The notes under the pieces were generated by a model. The model saw only the letters and a list, made by a program, of their open reading frames with translations, made no database searches and was not told the DNA's origin. Both the position numbers and the translations under genes were made by a program. From the NCBI RefSeq assembly GCF_001949145.1, contig NW_019091644.1:203219-245822 (forward strand): a stretch of DNA of 42,604 nucleotides, written 5' to 3'. This stretch comes from Acanthaster planci. Its lineage: Eukaryota; Echinodermata; Asteroidea; Valvatida; Acanthasteridae. Positions 11,524 to 24,300 of this stretch are shown in pieces. Each line of letters opens with the position of its first letter. Within the stretch, counting starts at the first letter, position 1.

Positions 11524-11685
11524 CAGGGTCAGATTAACCCAGAATTGGGTCCCATTCGGCGTGACCCTTTTCTCGGTCAAAATTGACCCCCTTTTGGGTC
11601 CTATTTAACCCTTTCTGTGTGATAATTTCACCCGGACAAAAGGGTCACGCCGAATGGAACACATTTCTGGGTCAATTTGACCTGG
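11524..11685. mobile_element. Small foldback (MITE-like) element rich in GGGTCA
   Basis: The left arm (11524-11572) and right arm (11638-11685) are inverted copies. Both contain CCATTCGGCGTGACCCTTTT in the same sense when the right arm is read in reverse complement, and both start with a GGTCA-A-TT-ACCC pattern. The total span is about 160 bp with a 65-nt centre. The arms and centre carry many GGGTCA or TGACCC motifs. No coding capacity is present. A short non-autonomous foldback transposon is the simplest explanation. Confidence 0.65.
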
Positions 11686-14600
11686 GAGTTTTTTAGAGAG
11701 TTCTTTCCAGGCTATTGTGGTGTTCAATTTAATGATATCCCGTGCGTTGTTATCAAGCCTTTAGTATGAAACGAGATAAAACGAGTTCTTTCATTACCAA
11801 ATTAGACAGTTGCTGGAAACGAGAGTGACTAGGGTTGTGTGCGTCATTTTTAGCTCACTAATGACATTACCAATACAGAGAACCCCCTCCTGAAATCAAT
11901 TTGAGGAATAGTTGTGTCGTTTACTACAGAATCATAACGCGCAAATTGGAAATGCACTTAAAGACAAGATAAGCACTCTGGCGGACTTTTTGCCAACATC
12001 AATGCGTTGCATATGTAACTCAGTAGGACGAATGGCATTGTATGTGTTACATAAACTGTAACCCTCATTATTTTAAGGCCTTGTTGGGCCATGTGTGGTT
12101 TAATGAGTGACCAAAACCTACCAATATCTATACTTAGTCACTTGGACAGTCAGTTTGGACAATTAAATCTGGCAGTCATTGGTCGTAGAAAATATGTGAC
12201 ATGGCTGGTAGAAAACCTCTCTAGATCTGTAAGTAATCTACGGTAAGTTGTTGAAAACATCGACGCAACAACCGACAGACCGTTGTGATACTGTGAAATC
12301 TGGACCCGCAATGCAACATGCGTGATGTGGACGTTGTTGAAGCTACATAGCGGAAGTAAAGTGACAGCCATTTCGCCGTTCCGAAAGGTTGTGAACAAAC
12401 CAATGCTATACCTATGGAAGGCACGAACATCATCTGCAAGAGTTTGTCCCTACCAATCCCTACAATAACCCTCGGGCAGTCATCGAATCTGGTTCATTGA
12501 AACTATTGGATATTTTTGACAAAAATATCAAAGATCGTGGCAGGCTCCCGTTTATAGGTTAGCGTTGGTTGAAACTTTAGGCACGGCAAAATGGCCACAT
12601 CACGACCTCTTGTGGCTTCAACCAATAAACCAATCAGGAGCTTTGAGGGTCCAAACTTTAGTATGTACATCCGTGCAGCAACCACGTATCTTACGTTACT
12701 TTATACACTCGACTAAATCAGAAAACAATGACCCAAAAATCCTCAAAGAATTTTTGTCCGGATGAAGTTCAAGATAATTTTGTGCCAAAAAATCTCTAAA
12801 CAGCGTAAAAATAAAGGGAGAAATTGTCGGCTATTTGATCATGGCAATGAACTAACGATTTTGGGATGAAGAGTAAAGCGTTAGCGCAACCCCCCCCCCC
12901 AAAAAAAAGAAATAAATCCGTCCAACTTTAAAATGGCACTAAAAATCTATACTGGAGCTGAGGGTACGTGGGACACGAGTATTTCAAATTTCCAATAATT
13001 GCCTGGCGGAACCCATAATTACTACGTCACACCTCTTTTTTTTTTCCAGAGCCTCCCTTTTTCTCTAAAGGACATCGAGGAGAATTTTTAAAATCGGTCT
13101 TCTCCAAAAAATGACAAACAGGCAAGCGCCCCAAGGGTGTGCATATCCGATCTGCATTGAACATGAGATCGAAATCCGACCTGAGATTGGATTCGGACTG
13201 AACGTGGTTTTTATCAAATTGGGATCGGATTACGACTGATACTGTTGAAATGCTGGATTTGGTCCGGTTTGAATTACTCTTTTTTCCCGTAATAGTAAAC
13301 AAAGTCTGATAAAATCGAGCATTCTTTTGGATTGGCTTTTAACATGCATGAATTAACTGGTTTGCACTAGTTGTTAAACTATAAAATCGGTAAGGTCGTC
13401 AACCATTGTCCAGGCTGTGTCCTAAAACCGGTCACCAGACCCATCCCTATGGCCGAAATGAGGTTTGTAATTTATGTATTTTATGATCCCTTCTTACACA
13501 TTATGCATTTATCTTATGTACCTCTCTGGAAGGAAGGCCGTTTTTCCCCCAGTCTAGCTATGTTTAGCCCGGGGTTGTCCTGCCATGTTCTATTTCATTT
13601 TGTGAGTTCCTATGAATATTACAGATTGGATGGCGTTAAGATTTTTTATAAAGTTGCCGTAAGGTTTGTTACAATTTTTGCCCATTCTCTCTCAGATGAG
13701 ACCTACTCAAGACTCAAACATTCCCGACAATTAATGTTTACGCGTCTTCAACAGCGTCATACAATTTTGTTCATATTAAAAACAGTTGGTGACTTCCAGA
13801 ACTGGCCATCGAATTCTTATTAACCGTTTGGCTTTCGTCGGATTGGGATTCAGCACTTTTTGTCGTTTTCCCAACGGAATCGGAATGAGCCACGTGAGAT
13901 ATCGGATCTGTTCGGAACTTCACGACGGGATTAAGGCTCTCTGATTCGGATGGGTATACAGATTATTGCCTGGAGCTATAGCGAGTCTTATTCATCTCCA
14001 CCCGCTCCGACGAACATCTTTACACCGAACTGAGTTTTTCAGATCTAACAGGACTCATTCGAATCCACGCTCCTAGTGTGCATAGATTGCAATCCGCCCT
14101 GAGCAGAAAAACCCCCTCATCGGTTGAAAAAAGCCTTGCTGGTAGGGAGCGTTATTTGTTGGTAGCGTTGCGACTGCAACGCCTACGTTTCGTAGTCGTC
14201 CATACAAGTACCAAAAGAGCCTCTGTGGCTAGGAAAATTGCGCCCTCTCTTAGTCCAGCTCGGGCACATAATGGAGCACTGAACGATTTTTAATTTTGCA
14301 CGCAACGTGTAGCCACTGCGTGATGCCGGTATCCTGCATCATCAGCAACATATCTATCGTGTACAGAGGCTCCTGGCAAAACAATAAGATGCTGTCGTTT
14401 GCATTTAATCACTTTGAAGTGGTGTCGGTCAACGCGCAGCAGGACATAATGCCCGATGCGCCGTAACACCATTGACTGACATTTTATGTTTGTTTTGTCG
14501 TCTTCTCGGCTCTTATTCTATTTTTTATAACACTTTGAGCCTATTAATTTTAATTGGCATAAATAATAGTATTTTGGTCTTTTATCGCGGGAAAATTTAA

Positions 14601-14937
14601 CTTACTTGTTCGAAAAAAATGTAAGTTGTCCATATAAAAAAAAAAAACTCCAGCCCCTTTAAGGAGCAATAACGAGATATTTCCTTACAAGGCCCCCAGT
14701 ATAGTATTAAGTGCTACCCGTTGGTGTTAATAAAATACCTGTAACCAATGGGAGGACAGGTATGTCATCACATTAAGTAAGCAGCGCCCTCGGCGCTTGG
14801 TCATTTGGAGCGAAACTAGGTCAATTGGACCTAAACCCGGTCGATTTGTACCAAACCTGGTCGCTAATTTGAACTTGGGCCGGTAATTAAATAGACTCTC
14901 TGGGCAGGAAGTCACTTTGTCTCTTCTGCAATAGCTT
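11686..14937. other. Stretch with no recognisable gene
   Basis: No gene could be supported. Low-complexity runs occur near 12890 (C then A), 13036 (T) and 14637 (A). GGATTCGGA and GGATCGGAT-like words recur around 13140-13230 and 13840-13910 but do not form a clean repeat. Confidence 0.4.
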
Positions 14938-14950
14938 TCGTTCAGACCAC

Positions 14951-15393
14951 ATGGGACTGCTGTTCAGTGGAAAGCCTTCCAGGAAAGGGCAGCACGAGAC
15001 GGTGAGTCTTCAGCTCCCTGCGATTTCGTATTTATGTGGAAGAGAATACTCTTGTACTGGTTGGTTTACGTGCAGAATCTTACCTGCAGAATTGGCTTCA
15101 TTGCCCGGAAGTCGATCTCCTCGTGACCCTCTGATGTCCTGCTCGTTAACTCAGCCCAGGTAACATCACTCCTCGCTTGTTGAGGATTGAGAGCAATTTG
15201 TCCCGGCGTTTTCAGCCATCAGTCACGAATTAATACCCGTGCGAAATTGAACACGGAAATGTTGAGCGAGCTTAAGGGTTTGATTCAGTTTTACCAAGGA
15301 CTTGACGCAGCGGGCGTCTTGGAGATGACAATGCTAACTATCCCCCCAAAAAGCCGAGCAGGAGGCCATGAAAGCTGTGGTCGACGGAGTTTG
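14951..15393 (+). CDS. Two candidate exons of an unidentified gene
   Basis: Exon a (14951-15001) opens at an ATG and encodes MGLLFSGKPSRKGQHET; a Gly at position 2 is compatible with N-myristoylation. It ends at a good donor (ACG|GTGAGT). Exon b (15223-15393) follows an acceptor ending CATCAG (an alternative lies at 15216) and joins in phase 0. It encodes a helical-looking stretch, LNTEMLSELKGLIQFYQGLD then AAGVLEMTMLTIPP. At 15342-15352 a run of six C and five A shifts the frame; with one base fewer, the reading continues as AEQEAMKAVVDGVW to a donor (TTTG|GTATGT). I do not recognise the family. Exon a may be internal, since an acceptor (GTTCAG) lies just upstream of the ATG. Further exons were not found. 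Confidence 0.35.
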
Positions 15394-17474
15394 GTATGTC
15401 TTATCATCATGATTATTGTTCCCAATGGGTTATCGTCCGAATATTCCTTTGCACTGAAGGTCACGTCTGAATGGCTCCGTATAGCATACGGCTGAAACTT
15501 ATGCGCCTACGGCAGCCGCCGAGTAGTTCGTGCAATCGGCCCATCACTTCCAAACTACCGCTGTCACAGTGCTTTCGTAAGCAGAGCAGCTTAGTTCGGG
15601 TTATCAGAGCCTTTTGATACAAAGAATCGAAAGATGTAACTGTGGAATAGTACTATCATGCGAGTAAAGCCTTGAACAGGCTGAAGGTACAGACTCTGAG
15701 TAGATCTTGCTGTGTACGTTGTGCAAATGCATAATTACTACGTTTTGTGGTGTATCCTCAAAATCAGGGTGTAGAAAAGATGTTGAAATATTGGAAAAAA
15801 CTACACACGTGTTGAACTCGAGCTGAGGGTTGAAAGATCCCAGGTTACGACAGGCCAATGTGATAGTTTTAGATGCAGTCAAATTTATTATAATTTAAAT
15901 GTATATTTTCATTGCCGTCATTAGAGGGCGGACATGGCCACTTGAGGTCCCTCTACACCGCAATACCCAGCTACATCATATGGGAGACATTATTTAAAAC
16001 CAACGGGGTCCAGTGAAAATGATGGTCTTTGAACCTCTGCTTTCAGGAAATTTATTTTTGACGACACATGGAAAGATTAAATAATACTCAGTTTGTTGCC
16101 ACCAAACAGAAAGATTATCGAGATTTGTCTGTAATTTGGATGGTTCCCAATGTTTGACGACTTTGTGCTCATGGTAAAAAGTACTTGGAGGTCAAACGAT
16201 GAAAAAAGGGCTTTACGAGTCGCCCTGTACAAGCAGCACCTTTCCTTCTGGTCATGGAGGCATTTCTGAAGAGTTATGCGGTACTGGCCCTGCCGTAAAG
16301 GTGTTGAAAATTTTGGGGACAATTGGCAACATCTGTTGAGTTCAGAAACAACTAAATTTAGGGAACCTTTCGGCGTTTTTTAAAGACTTAAGTAAGTCGG
16401 AAATCAGATGAAGCGAATTTATTGTTCGTAATAAAAAGTAAACGTTTGACAGTCGTTCAACGGGAAGAACAATTTCCTGAGGTAATTACCTACCTCCTGT
16501 TTGAAACACTACATCTGAAATATTTAAACCTTTCAAAGCGTTCTGTATGAGACATTGCATATGTCACCTTACAAAACATTATTGTTTTCACCTCTGTACT
16601 TACACTATATAGTCACATGTTGCATAATATCTCGCCGCTACAATTCTAGAGTATTACCAATTCGGAACTCGTCACCAGTCAGGACATCCATGACGTATAC
16701 GCTTCTTAACCCTTGTGCTCGGCGTTCCACAACAACGTTGTCAGACCAAGAGGACAGCTCACTTGCGACGAACAGCTTCGATCCTGGAACAGACAAGGGG
16801 CGTGATCTCACAACTATCCAAAAGAGATATCATTCGATGTTAATGCCCGCCTTCGCAGGTCAGGAAAATCTACGGACACCAAGATTGGCCAGGAATGATG
16901 CTGCCGTCCTTTCAGCGTGTTGATTAGAAAGTTCTGTTTTCTATCCATGTCACGTGGTCGCTATACACTAAAAAAAAGCCCCCTCTCGTGCCACAGATTG
17001 TCCAGAAAAATTGTCAAGAGGCTACACGGTCCTGCTACACTTATTTAATACAACAGACTGCCAAGCTGCTACTTCGGGCTATCGCATGGCTCCAGGTATA
17101 GACCCCTGTATGACACCACACTTTGTTAGCGTGTGTACTTTCAGGCTGAGCTCAGACGACCGTTGGCCCCAACTGGCTCCACAGGAAAGCTCTCATGTAA
17201 AGATCATGCGACGTCATCAGTACTTACGTCTATTTTCTGGGGTAAATTTAACAAAAAAAATCTCCTTCTCGTTTCTCATTCTTCTTTAATGGAAATCCAA
17301 GATGTAAGAATGGGAAATCCTATCTTAAACTGCTGTACCTCATTTCACATAAATGTCTCAACATGAAAAGTCTGAAAAATAGGGTTATCAACCAATATCT
17401 TTTGAACAAGCCGAGTAATTTGTGCTTCTTAGCTCACAAAGCACCAATCCCCCCTTTAGTTCACAAAAAATGTT
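15394..17474. other. Stretch with no supported gene
   Basis: If the gene at 14951-15393 is real, this could be its next intron or introns. One weak candidate exon (17142-17240) was not supported. No transposon or RNA gene was seen. Confidence 0.35.
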
Positions 17475-17561
17475 TCCTTCGAGCCTGATTCGAACCAGCG
17501 ACCTACGGAGTGCTTTAAATGGACCACAGTCCACCGCTCGACCCACTGAGCTATAGAAAGG
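17475..17561 (-). pseudogene. tRNA-Tyr-like pseudogene
   Basis: On the minus strand the sequence has an A box (TAGCTCAGTGGGT), a GGTCGCTGGTTCGAATC T-arm with a consensus B box, and a 3' end GGCTCGAAGGA, all very like eukaryotic tRNA-Tyr. The anticodon loop reads CTGTG rather than the CTGTA of Tyr. It is followed by an intron-like insert of about 13 nt (GTCCATTTAAAGC) where tRNA-Tyr genes carry their intron. The acceptor stem has mismatches near its base, as CCTTTCT cannot fully pair with TCGAAGG. The damaged stem and altered anticodon point to a pseudogene or a SINE head. Confidence 0.65.
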
Positions 17562-18182
17562 CGCGCGAGGTTTCGCTCGACAGCCAAGTCATGAACAGTT
17601 GAGCGGCTGAGGAAAAACGCCTTTGTTATGAGCATTTTAATATTAAGCGGCGTAATAACTTGAGACCGGATAACCTGGGAATGTCGTATGTGAGCAGATT
17701 AGGTGAGCAGACCTCTCACACCAGGTAAGCGTACAATGTTTCGCTCTAAACGTGCAAATATACAACATATACCCTTTGACAGCTCACTTGACAGAGCGTA
17801 TGAGATCTACAGCCGGTGGTTGGAATCATGCTTGCTCGAAAGAGTGTAAAGACTTCCTAAAATAAAAGATTACTGACGTTCAATTATACATTAACTGTTC
17901 GACCGAAAACCATTTTTTTCTCACGCTCAATTTGTAGAAAGAGTTGGGGGTTAATGACTGAAATGATTTCCTTACTTATCAATACTCTGCACTCAAGGAA
18001 TGAATTATCAGACACGTTAGGGCTTTGGTCTTTGATCGCTTGGATTCTCGTTACCAGACCATGGTCTAAATTGATGCACGCGAATGGAAATTGTTTTCCG
18101 GATTATTCCTCCACAGGTTAGGGATGGTCAGTTACCTAGGGGAAGCGGGCATTTCAGGGGCTCCACTGATATGCCGACTTAC

Positions 18183-18345
18183 GCGAGCAAATCTCCTGCT
18201 CCAGCAGCGAAAGCCGGTACTGATCTCTCAGGGGGCCATCGGGGGAGAGGTAATCCCTGGCCGAGTCCCACAGCGCCTCGGTGATGTCCTCAGACGAGTA
18301 GAACGGGGAGACGGCGCGCTTCAGAGCTGCCGCCATTGCAGCTTT
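18183..18345 (-). CDS. O-FucT-like gene, exon 4
   Basis: The acceptor TTTGGTACAG is followed in phase 0 by KAAMAAALKRAVSPFYSSED, then a helix-rich stretch to LSLLEQEICSR. SLLEQEICSR is typical of the region just before the last conserved part of the O-FucT fold. A strong donor (TCGC|GTAAGT) ends it in phase 1. Without splicing, the frame would stop nine codons later, at 18157. Confidence 0.72.
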
Positions 18346-21300
18346 CTGTACCAAACACAGCAAAGACACAGCAAAATTTAAAAAAAAATTCCGATGATCA
18401 CGATAAACGTCAGGGAGAATTCCTTCTGGCGATTATTCCCATGAAGAAACGAGCCAGTATTCACGAGAGGCAACTGGTGACATTCATCAGCAATCGGACG
18501 TGAATAATATAATAGTTCCAAACCATAAATTGTTGTATTAAGCAAGAGCCACAGAAACTCCTCAGGGCTGTCCGTAATCGGAATTTGCCGATACAACAAA
18601 GATAAGAGAAATGGGGAACTTTCAATCTTTCTACAGATAACTTTGAGTAAGGGAACCTTTAATCACCCAAAAGTTGAGCCGTTGGTGTAAGTTATTCAAA
18701 AGAGAAACGGTTACCGAAGAATCAAAGGACCTTTCATGAAATATGCAGATAAGGCATGCGCATGCGCAACCTCTGGTTGGCAAAATCTATGACGTGCCAA
18801 TACAAATCTCCATGCGCGCAATTCTGAGCACTTAACGTTGTTTCTGTATTAGCATAGTTTGACATGAGTAGCAAACTTAAAGACAAGGAATTTTTACTTT
18901 CCAACCTCAGGATACTGGCAACTTCACTTTGATTCGAGAAAAGCGTGCTGAGTTATCAGACAAAGGCTGTAATAGGGTGTTAATTGACCCTCAATGCGCC
19001 AGGTTATGGTTACAGCATTCCTCCTACACTGCCAACAGAGACCGGTCGACCGCAGTCGTGCTTGCCAACCAGCGGTAGCAGCGCGCATGCGCCTATCTAA
19101 TCTGCATATTTCATGGGAAAGTTCCATTCGTACAACATGCTGTGGGGCGTGTATAGACCAATTCAAACACTCATTAAAAAATTGACAATTCACTTTCATC
19201 TCTACAAACAAAATTCAAACTATTGTCCATCTGAGCGATCTCGTGAGAATTCAGAGGCGATCGAACAACAGAGAAAACCCGCCTCTTTAAGGTGCTACTA
19301 AATTTAGACGGAACACATACAGGGATTTATAATAAGACACACAAACACGTTTATCGAGTAGTAACCTTTCTAATCACTGATACGCGTTTGTTTTTTACAA
19401 GGTGTTTAATGCTAAACAGTTCCAAGTTTCCAATTAACGCAAAGACGTGTTTATGATGGGCGCTGGTTTTTACAGCGTGCATTCGTAGTACCACGATTAC
19501 AATTTCTTCGCAGTAAAGGTTTCTTAAAATGGAGAGACCGAGTCTGCACTTCTTGTAAGTCTGTCTGCCTTTTAAGACCAGTCTGTTGTTTAGAATCGAT
19601 GATATCCAGTGCGACGACTAGATCATTGTAACTACTGCACGTATTGTAATGACACTTATTATTTTCTCTTTATTCTTAACGGTAAAGGTTCACCTACAGA
19701 TATGCATTTAAAATTCAATGGCATGATATTTCCCATGTCGATATTTCCCATGTCAATCATTTTCTTTGTGCTAAATCAGTCAGATTAGGAGGTTGTCTCT
19801 CTATTCTGGGTGTTGTCGTCAGATCTTGCCTCCAAGTGCACATTTGCGAGTTTGCATCATGTCCTTGTGATGCGTACTGGCGTGAGGTTCAACGTTCGAC
19901 CTCACTGATACCATAATTAATTGATGTTTAATTTTCCTACGCGAATGCTGAGGTCGACAGGGGTGTCCAATTTGTCTCTAGTCTGCGTCGCTCGCATTTA
20001 TTTAATTAGACTGTTATAAAAAACAAACTGATTTGCTTCGGTTGGCTTCCTGCACCTGTTACCTTTCAATGACACAGGTGCAGCGGCTCCGTCGATATAT
20101 TGCTCTGCGATGTTTGTTTACTTCGTTGGATCATATTCCCAATCAACCTTGCAAATACTGAAAAGCCAGACGATAGCATGTCTGTTCTTCATGTAGACTT
20201 GTCTATCAATTATCTTGATCGGAAAAGTTTAAGTATAAGATTACGTTCGGCCGATGCGAGCTAAAGTCTACTTTTATTTGTTTTGTTTTTTGTTTTTGTT
20301 TTTTTTCCTTTTCGGACCTTTTAGACAAAAACCTTTCAGAGATTACAATGATAATGTTCTGACGATCGTACGCGGGACTATAGTTGCCTTTACAGCAACA
20401 AAGAGTGTACAATATTTTGACAATGCGGATTCAATGTCCAGTTTTTGTGGGCAAGGAAGATTTGGGGGGGGGGTGAAAAATGTGAAATTTCCTCAGGTCG
20501 GCCTCTATTGCCTTTCTGAGGGGGCGAGGATGCATCTGGCGGCTTGTACACGCCCAGGGAGGAATGGGAATGGAATATTCCCCATAACTCGCCGTTCTGT
20601 CATTATATTTCTAAACCGTTGCCCCTTTTGGAAGCGCCTGGTCGCTGTTGTCTCCCCTGTATTCAACTGTAAATTAAGCCTATAGAGGGATCGCAATACG
20701 ACGCTTTTAGCGTCGATCTGCGCATTTCCGCGTTTGAAAACGAGGCTGTATGTGTCAGCGTCAATTCTTTTTACAATCAGACGATTGAAAGTGAGGAGTC
20801 AAGATGCAAAATACATAAAGGTATGTTAAATTCAGACTTTTCAGGCTGCAAATTTTTGCGGAAGGGTCTTTCTGGATGACTCCACAAGTAAAATCCAAAG
20901 AAAAATAACGGCAATTTACTGCGAACTAACGTACCTGCGGTGGTCATGTATCTGCATGTGCAGTGGGCGTGGTTTAAACTGAAGTAGCATCACACTTACG
21001 AACCGAATGCTGCGTGTACTGTGTCGACTCCGCGGGCGCGCTCGAGCAAGATCAACACAGAGAGCCTCGGTTTCGATGTAGATATGCGCAGACGGCGCTA
21101 ATGTGAAATCCCTCTATTTGCACCACTCTAATAGAATAATACGAGTAAAGATTATTTTCATCTATAAAAAAAAAAAGAAAAAAATTGTGTTTGTCATTTT
21201 CATTTTCTTGTGTCAAGGACAATTAATTCAACCTGAGTTCGAAGTTGCCGGTGTTCATTAGCACTGTTCTGAACACTCATGTTAACACTTTGCTTTGCAA

Positions 21301-24300
21301 GTATTACGGACATGCACTGCTGAAGTACATTTGGGTCAATGTTAGTGCGACACGCTGACTAAAATATCTCGTATTCTTGGCAGGTGTTTTCTGCTTGAAG
21401 GCTGTTTTGAATTGCAAACTGCTCCACGTTCCACACATCATGCTTTTAATCCGCTTTTGGATTATTGCCAAGTGCTTGCTTACTAGTCTGTATCCTATCC
21501 GATCATAAAGTACCATCACTCTGCTGCCGTCTGAACTGTCCAGTGCGTGTTTACACGTGGCCCTGGTCGGGGATGAGCATGTTCAATACCATTATTAGTT
21601 TAGCATCAGCCTTGGCACCAGCTTCACCGGGAAGAAGTGTCACGTTACTGTCTCAGCTGCTTGAGCATTTATTCACGAGATCAGAAGTCAGGAATAAGCG
21701 TTAAGTACCAACTCCTAAGGTTTGTTCTAGGCGATGAAGTTTTCCTTTGTGCTACTCGACTCTTCTTCAATGTATCAAATAATTTAAAAAAATAACATTT
21801 CAAACCGTCCATGCTTTTGTGGACAACAGAGGTGCATGCTGTTGTCATGACAACGAGGGAATATACACTGTCAGGTTTATACATTTTTGTGTTGGAATTG
21901 TGAATCTAAACTTATTTCATTGAAAACACCTCTCAGAGACAGCTGGTCGCTCGTTGGCTTGTTCAAAACCGGGCATGAACATTGATGCACTCACATTAAA
22001 TCATGAAATGTGCGACCGCACTACGTTAGATGTTCCCAGCCGCTCTCATATTTCCCATGCACGCGAAAAATTTCACGACTGATTGTTCCCAGTATGACCG
22101 CCTCTGCTGTCGACTTGTAGAGACAATGCACTGCATCAATAGATATCTCTCTGTTTCACAGCATACCATTAGCTGAGCGAGCCGAAAGCCTGTCCCTTTT
22201 CCCCTCTATTTACCTTGTGCATAAACTCACCTGTTGTCCCGGCGGACTGGCAAAGTACAAGGCACCAAGATGATAGAGATCCATCAGACGAGCAAGTCTC
22301 TCGGCCATCCGGGCAACAGTCATGGTGGTCAGAGTGACACAGATCGGCTTTCCGTGGGAAGGACACCTATCATGGCGTGTGAGTATAGCAAGGAAATTTG
22401 AAAGAGAATTTAACGTGAGAGAGGATATGACACGTAAAAAGATTACCCTCTTGCAAACACTTTCTATAATAATACGGAAAGACAGTCATTCAAACTCATT
22501 CAAGCTCATTTAAACGCAGTTTGCAGTGACACGCTTCTATAGGAAACAACTGTACCTCCTAAAAATGACTTTTTTCAAATACAGATCTCATAAAATCAAA
22601 CTTTTGAAAAGTAAAATCAAACTTTTGAAAAGTATGTAAAGTATGAACATGAAAATATATACATCGGTTTTTGAAAATGTATACAACCTATTTCGTGGCC
22701 ATGTAACTACTCGGCTCTCGTAAAATTAAAGTATAAACGACGGAGTTCTTGCAGCATGACTTTGGCAAACTTATAAGATACAAGTGTAGGCTATACCTAA
22801 AATATATTTCTCATAATAGATCATGTAGAACCAAACTTGAAAAAATATATCTCTTGAAATCAAATGTTTCGGAAAGTAGAATTCGTTCAAACAAGTTTAG
22901 AAATATTAATCGCTTGAAAATTATCTTAAGTTTTGGAAAAATGTATTTCATAAAAACAAACTTTAAAATGTCTATCATAAAAAAGGAACTTTGGAAACAT
23001 ACTCGAAATTTTGACAAAGTATACGTTATGGCACAAATGAGCTTACTGCGTGTAGTTGTGTTTGAAATCGTTTAGAGGAAGGTTTCGTTGTGACATTGTA
23101 CCAAGGAAATAAAAGGAAACACTGTCGGATTCGTTGTTAACGTAAATCTGTAATTAGTGTGAAAAAGAGTTGGGATAAAACACACACTGAGGTGTTTCAA
23201 CTCTGATGTTGAGTTTATGCTAATAACTGCATCATGTGTTCACATTAGCGCCAATATTGTTTCACGAAAGCTGAAACTCCATGTTAGCACAAAATTACCG
23301 GTTACCCTTGCTCGACGCATGCGCAATGTTTACCTAGAAGCCCAAAGTGACACACGAGCACCAGCCTAATTATACCAGCCGTTTAACCTGTTAAACTTGA
23401 ACGCATTTAAACAATGCCCCCTAAATAAACCCCTATCGAAACATAGTGGTGACCGATGGTGACTGGAAAATCATTTCAAAGGTTCTAAATTGTTTCCCGT
23501 ACTTATTCGTTCGTGTTCATCATCTATCGACTTCCTTTGGCGGCTTACCAGAAATGTTTCCACTCGCTGTTGAACCTCCAGTGAACACAGATGAAATCAC
23601 TTGTATTGGTTCCAGTTCCCTGCAAAAAAGTTCCAGCCAAAGTTCTAATTTCTCTAGGTCGGTTAAGGTGACCAACCAAGAGATGCAGGTACTCTTGATG
23701 TGGGAGCCTGCCGAGTAAGCCATACGGATATACAAAAGCAACGCATCGCGATTCGGACTGGAAGGCCGTCGGGTACCAGTCTATGTATTCTTTCAGCATG
23801 ATAGCATGGGATGGCGTGTCCTGTGGCAAGTCAATGATGGTTTTAGGATTTTTCCGATGGAAGACAATGCTTGGTATTTGGATACCAGTCATCTCTGCGA
23901 ATGTCTGGGTTTGTCCATCCACATACAGCTCCAGACCGCGATGCTGCCCCTGTCTGTGCCCACTTCCGCTCAGTCTCGTCCCGATTACAACGGCATCTAC
24001 ACGCCCATGGCATTTCTCTCGGAACCTGTCCATTGTGACGGTTGGCACCAGACGGTTGATGGCCCCTGGGTCGAGAGTGTCATCGAAGCACCGCATGTCG
24101 AGGCCATCCACGCCCGGATGGTTGAAAAAGGGCGCCAAACCAGCGTGTAGTTACGCTCCCTGGCAACGATAGCGACAAATCGGAAGGCCTGGAGTTGGTT
24201 GTTAGGGCCCTGGTTGCCAAGCATGACGGGAAGGAGAAACTTCTCTGAGGATGGCGATTGGCCTCTTCTGCCGACGTCCTCCTGACCATTTATCGCTCTC

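Noticed and set aside
17142-17240. Possible further exon of the 14.95-15.39 kb gene
   Set aside because: The acceptor and phase fit, but the peptide is unremarkable and the donor is weak; chance is sufficient.
17475-17561. Reading it as a working tRNA-His (GTG anticodon)
   Set aside because: The body and T-arm are those of tRNA-Tyr, and the acceptor stem is mismatched.
22749-23075. 108-codon open frame in AT-rich DNA
   Set aside because: It arises from a degenerate AAAC/GAAAA repeat that is open on both strands; there is no domain and it lies in an intron.
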